In this document: one piece after another, positions 61,974 to 64,000 of the stretch | How positions within the stretch are numbered: the first letter of the stretch is position 1 | How the letters are laid out: every line of letters begins with the position of its first letter | Assembly: GCA_900110395.1 (NCBI GenBank) | Contig: FODP01000003.1 | Location: forward strand, 62,001-126,000 | Length of the DNA stretch: 64,000 bases | Reading direction: 5' to 3' | Source: Rhodospirillales bacterium URHD0017 | GTDB lineage: Bacteria > Pseudomonadota > Alphaproteobacteria > Reyranellales > Reyranellaceae | Translations under genes and position numbers: made by a program | Notes under the pieces: model-generated | Database searches by the model: none | What the model was told of the DNA's origin: nothing | The model's input: the letters and a program-made list of their open reading frames with translations, nothing else

Positions 61974-62210
61974 ATGCCGATGGCCGCCGACGACATCATC
62001 CGCCTGATCAAGGAAGGCATCCCCGACGCCGAGGTCGAGATCCAGGACCTCGCGGGCGACGGCGACCACTATGCCGCCACAGTCATTTCGGCAGCCTTTG
62101 CCGGAAAATCCAAGATCCAGCAGCACCAGATGGTCTATGGCGCGCTGGGTGGTCGCATGGGCGGGGTGCTGCATGCGCTGAAATTGACCACCATGGCGCA
62201 AAGGCCTTAA
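61974..62210 (+). CDS. BolA/IbaG-family protein
   Basis: The 78-aa BolA-type protein has IIRLIKEGIPDAEVEIQDLAG, the H-containing motif GDHYAATVISAAFAGKSKIQ, and QHQMVYGALGGRMGGVLHAL. It partners with monothiol glutaredoxins in iron-sulfur trafficking, and grxD lies 57 bp downstream, which fits. The ATG at 61974 has GCAGGAAAATC upstream. Confidence 0.92.
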   Translation: MPMAADDIIRLIKEGIPDAEVEIQDLAGDGDHYAATVISAAFAGKSKIQQHQMVYGALGGRMGGVLHALKLTTMAQRP

Positions 62211-62267
62211 GGGCCCTATATTCAGGGTCAGACCCGCGCCCTCGCTGGGGCGCTTCAGGAGATCGAT

Positions 62268-62609
62268 ATGAGCGAGCCTCAGGTTTTTGATCGCATCCGT
62301 GACGAGATCGGCAAGAACGACGTGCTGCTGTTCATGAAAGGCACGCCGGTGTTCCCGCAGTGCGGCTTTTCGGCTGCCGTCGTCGAGTGCTTGAGCGAGC
62401 TCGGCGTGAAGTTCCACGGCGTCAACATCCTGGTCGACCCGGAACTGCGCCAGGGCATCAAGGAATTCAGCCAGTGGCCGACCATCCCCCAGCTCTACGT
62501 GAAGGGCGAGTTCGTGGGCGGCTGCGACATCATTCGCGAGATGTTCGAGACCGGCGAGCTCGAGCAGCTCATGAAGGAAAAGGGCGTCACGCTGGCGAAC
62601 GCCGCATAA
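62268..62609 (+). CDS. grxD: Monothiol glutaredoxin, Grx4 type
   Basis: The 113-aa protein has the CGFS active site in FPQCGFSAAVVE near residue 29, plus KGTPVFPQ, WPTIPQLYVKGEFVGGCDII and GELEQLM. It carries 2Fe-2S clusters with BolA. CAGGAG precedes the ATG at 62268. A GCGCCC/GGGCGC hairpin lies just upstream in the bolA-grxD gap. Confidence 0.94.
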   Translation: MSEPQVFDRIRDEIGKNDVLLFMKGTPVFPQCGFSAAVVECLSELGVKFHGVNILVDPELRQGIKEFSQWPTIPQLYVKGEFVGGCDIIREMFETGELEQLMKEKGVTLANAA

Positions 62610-62657
62610 GCTGATCCTGCATTCGACCCAGTGTCGTCGTAGCAGCGCTCGCGCGCT

Positions 62658-63425
62658 CTAATCGAAGGCGTACGACGCCATCGACAGGTTTCCCAACGTA
62701 AACGACCGATGGAGCGCGCGTCCGTGCGCGCCCTTCCCTGCCGCGCCGAAGGCCACGTGCACAGGCAGGAAATGCTCATCCGTCGGATGGGCCTCGCGGG
62801 CATAGGGCGCCTCGCTGCGATAGTCCGCCAGCGCCGCCTCGTCGCCCTTCTCCAGAGTATCCGCCAGCCAATCATCGAACGCCTTGGCCCACGGCTCGGG
62901 CTCGACGTCATTGCCTGCGCCGCGCACCAGAGCCCGCAGATTGTGCGTGGCGCTGCCTGAACCCATCACCAGCACACCCTCCTCGCGCAACGGCGCCAGT
63001 TTGCGGCCAAGCGCAATGTGATACGCCGGGCTTTCTCCCGGCTGCACCGAGAGCTGGAAGATCGGGATGTCGGCCTCGGGCCAGGCGAGTTTGGCTGGCA
63101 CCCAGGCGCCATGATCGAGCCCGCGATGCGGGTCGTGCGCGGCGCCAGTGAGCCTCGCCACGCGCTCGGCGAGCTCCGGTGCGCCCGGCGGATCGTAGCG
63201 CAGCGCGTATAGAGCCTCGGGAAACCCGTAGAAATCGTGGATGGTGGCGGGCTTGTGCGCCGTCGACACGGCCGGCACGTCGGTGTCCCAGTGAGCCGAT
63301 ACCGCGACGATCGCCTTGGGCCGCGGCAGGACCTGGCCGAGCGATGCCAAAAAGGCCCGCGCCGGCCGATCTTCCAGGATCAGCATCGGGGAGCCGTGCG
63401 AAACAAAGACCGTTGGCATCGACAT
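62658..63425 (-). CDS. DODA-type (LigB-fold) extradiol dioxygenase family protein
   Basis: The 255-aa protein matches the 4,5-DOPA dioxygenase-like family: PTVFVSHGSPMLIL, VSAHWDTDVP, IHDFYGFP, LDHGAWVP and the C-terminal HPTDEHFLPVHVAFGA. The histidines form the metal site. The family opens catechol-type rings extradiol; its physiological substrate in bacteria is usually unknown. Starts at 63425 and 63419 both fit. Confidence 0.88.
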   Translation of the reverse strand: MSMPTVFVSHGSPMLILEDRPARAFLASLGQVLPRPKAIVAVSAHWDTDVPAVSTAHKPATIHDFYGFPEALYALRYDPPGAPELAERVARLTGAAHDPHRGLDHGAWVPAKLAWPEADIPIFQLSVQPGESPAYHIALGRKLAPLREEGVLVMGSGSATHNLRALVRGAGNDVEPEPWAKAFDDWLADTLEKGDEAALADYRSEAPYAREAHPTDEHFLPVHVAFGAAGKGAHGRALHRSFTLGNLSMASYAFD

Positions 63426-63495
63426 CGCTTTATTCCTCGGGCGCCCCATGGCAGCCTGTGTGCAATCACGGCCTCGTATCAGGGAAGACAGATAT

Positions 63496-64000
63496 ATGCA
63501 CGTTTTACGGATTTTAACGCGTTTTGCAGCCTGCCTTGCGCTGCTGTGGACGGTTCCGGCCGGCGCCCAGACGCTCCGGATGGTCGCTCATTCCGACTTG
63601 AAGGTCCTCGATCCGATCTGGACCACCGCCTTCATCACGCGAAACCACGGCTACATGGTCTACGACGTGCTGTTCGCCCGCGACGCCGATCTCAAGATCC
63701 AGCCTCAGATGGTCGACAAGTACGAAGTCTCGGCTGACAAGCTCTCGTGGAAGTTCACCCTGCGCGACGGCCTGGAATGGCACGACGGCCAGCCGGTCAC
63801 GGCCGATGACTGCGTCGCCTCGATCAAGCGCTGGGCGGCGCGCGATGCGCTCGGCCAGCAGCTTATGGCCTCGGTCGGCGACCTGAAGGTGGTCGACGCC
63901 AAGACCTTCTCGCTGACGCTCAAGGAGCCGTTCGGCCTGGTTCTCGAGGCGCTGGGCAAGCCCTCGTCCAACGTGCCCTTCATGATGCCCAAGCGGGTGG
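63496..64000 (+). CDS. Peptide/nickel-type ABC solute-binding protein (3' end beyond window)
   Basis: The first 168 codons of a family-5 solute-binding protein are present. A Sec signal peptide (MHVLRILTRFAACLALLWTV, cut near AGAQ) is followed by TLRMVAHSDLKVLDPIWTTA and the SBP_bac_5 hallmark KFTLRDGLEWHDGQPVTADD. It likely binds peptides or glutathione-like compounds in the periplasm. The gene runs off the end of the window, so any permease genes cannot be seen. Confidence 0.88.
   Translation, partial: MHVLRILTRFAACLALLWTVPAGAQTLRMVAHSDLKVLDPIWTTAFITRNHGYMVYDVLFARDADLKIQPQMVDKYEVSADKLSWKFTLRDGLEWHDGQPVTADDCVASIKRWAARDALGQQLMASVGDLKVVDAKTFSLTLKEPFGLVLEALGKPSSNVPFMMPKRV

Overview
The window is a GC-rich, densely coded chromosomal stretch from what looks like a free-living alphaproteobacterium. 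The support is the gene order purC-purS-purQ-purL-bolA-grxD, a DUF1476 gene (F1-ATPase inhibitor zeta subunit, an alphaproteobacterial family), and many amidase, LLM-monooxygenase, SnoaL, VOC, PRC-barrel and orphan solute-binding protein genes, as in soil Rhodospirillales or Hyphomicrobiales such as Reyranella-type bacteria. The lineage is an inference from gene content. I saw no rRNA, tRNA, CRISPR array or transposase.

Layout. 0-9 kb: PRC-barrel and creatininase-family genes, a secreted M61-like peptidase, a BASS-type carrier, a tight minus-strand operon (CinA/MoaB-like, AbrB-like permease, amidase, Asp/Glu racemase), then a methionine aminopeptidase. 9-20.6 kb is the most accessory-looking part. 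It has a 547-bp gene-free stretch, a radC gene with an extra N-terminal domain, a divergent O-methyltransferase/CadC-like regulator pair, a broken radC 3' end, an adenosine deaminase fragment, an LLM oxidoreductase and a malate/lactate dehydrogenase. It ends with an ABC-type transporter whose ATPase motifs are all degraded, lying just upstream of GH1 and GH30 glycosidases. 20.6-31 kb: mostly single-gene catabolic enzymes (Rieske oxygenase, cupin, amidohydrolase, DJ-1/PfpI, P1-nuclease-fold protein, thioesterase, Tat-exported solute-binding protein, metallo-beta-lactamase, SnoaL, alpha/beta hydrolase, GFA, PRC).

31-48 kb: MFS carrier, polysaccharide flippase-like protein, DUF72, epoxide-hydrolase-like protein and AhpD-like protein. 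Then comes an ArsR-SRPBCC-transglutaminase-DUF899-VOC run whose promoter and operator can be read directly. It is followed by GGCT, a membrane guanylate/adenylate cyclase, an esterase-TetR pair, an FAH enzyme, and a four-gene overlapping HAD/HAD/HAD/SGNH operon. 48-62.6 kb: purine genes. purB is at 48.4 kb and purCSQL-bolA-grxD at 58-62.6 kb; between them lie LLM, SDR, DUF1476, MaoC-like hydratase, exported beta-carbonic-anhydrase-like protein, GT2, methyltransferase, enoyl-CoA hydratase, a 59-aa superinfection-immunity-family protein and a diiron ferritin-like protein. 62.6-64 kb: a DODA-type dioxygenase and the first part of a peptide ABC solute-binding protein, cut by the window end.

Most of the window is ordinary metabolism. 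The points most worth following up are the dead-ATPase SbmA/YddA-like transporter with its GH1/GH30 neighbours, the radC fragment pair bracketing an O-methyltransferase/regulator module, the RadC N-terminal fusion, and the apparently leaderless ArsR promoter. I do not see a clearly undescribed multi-gene system.
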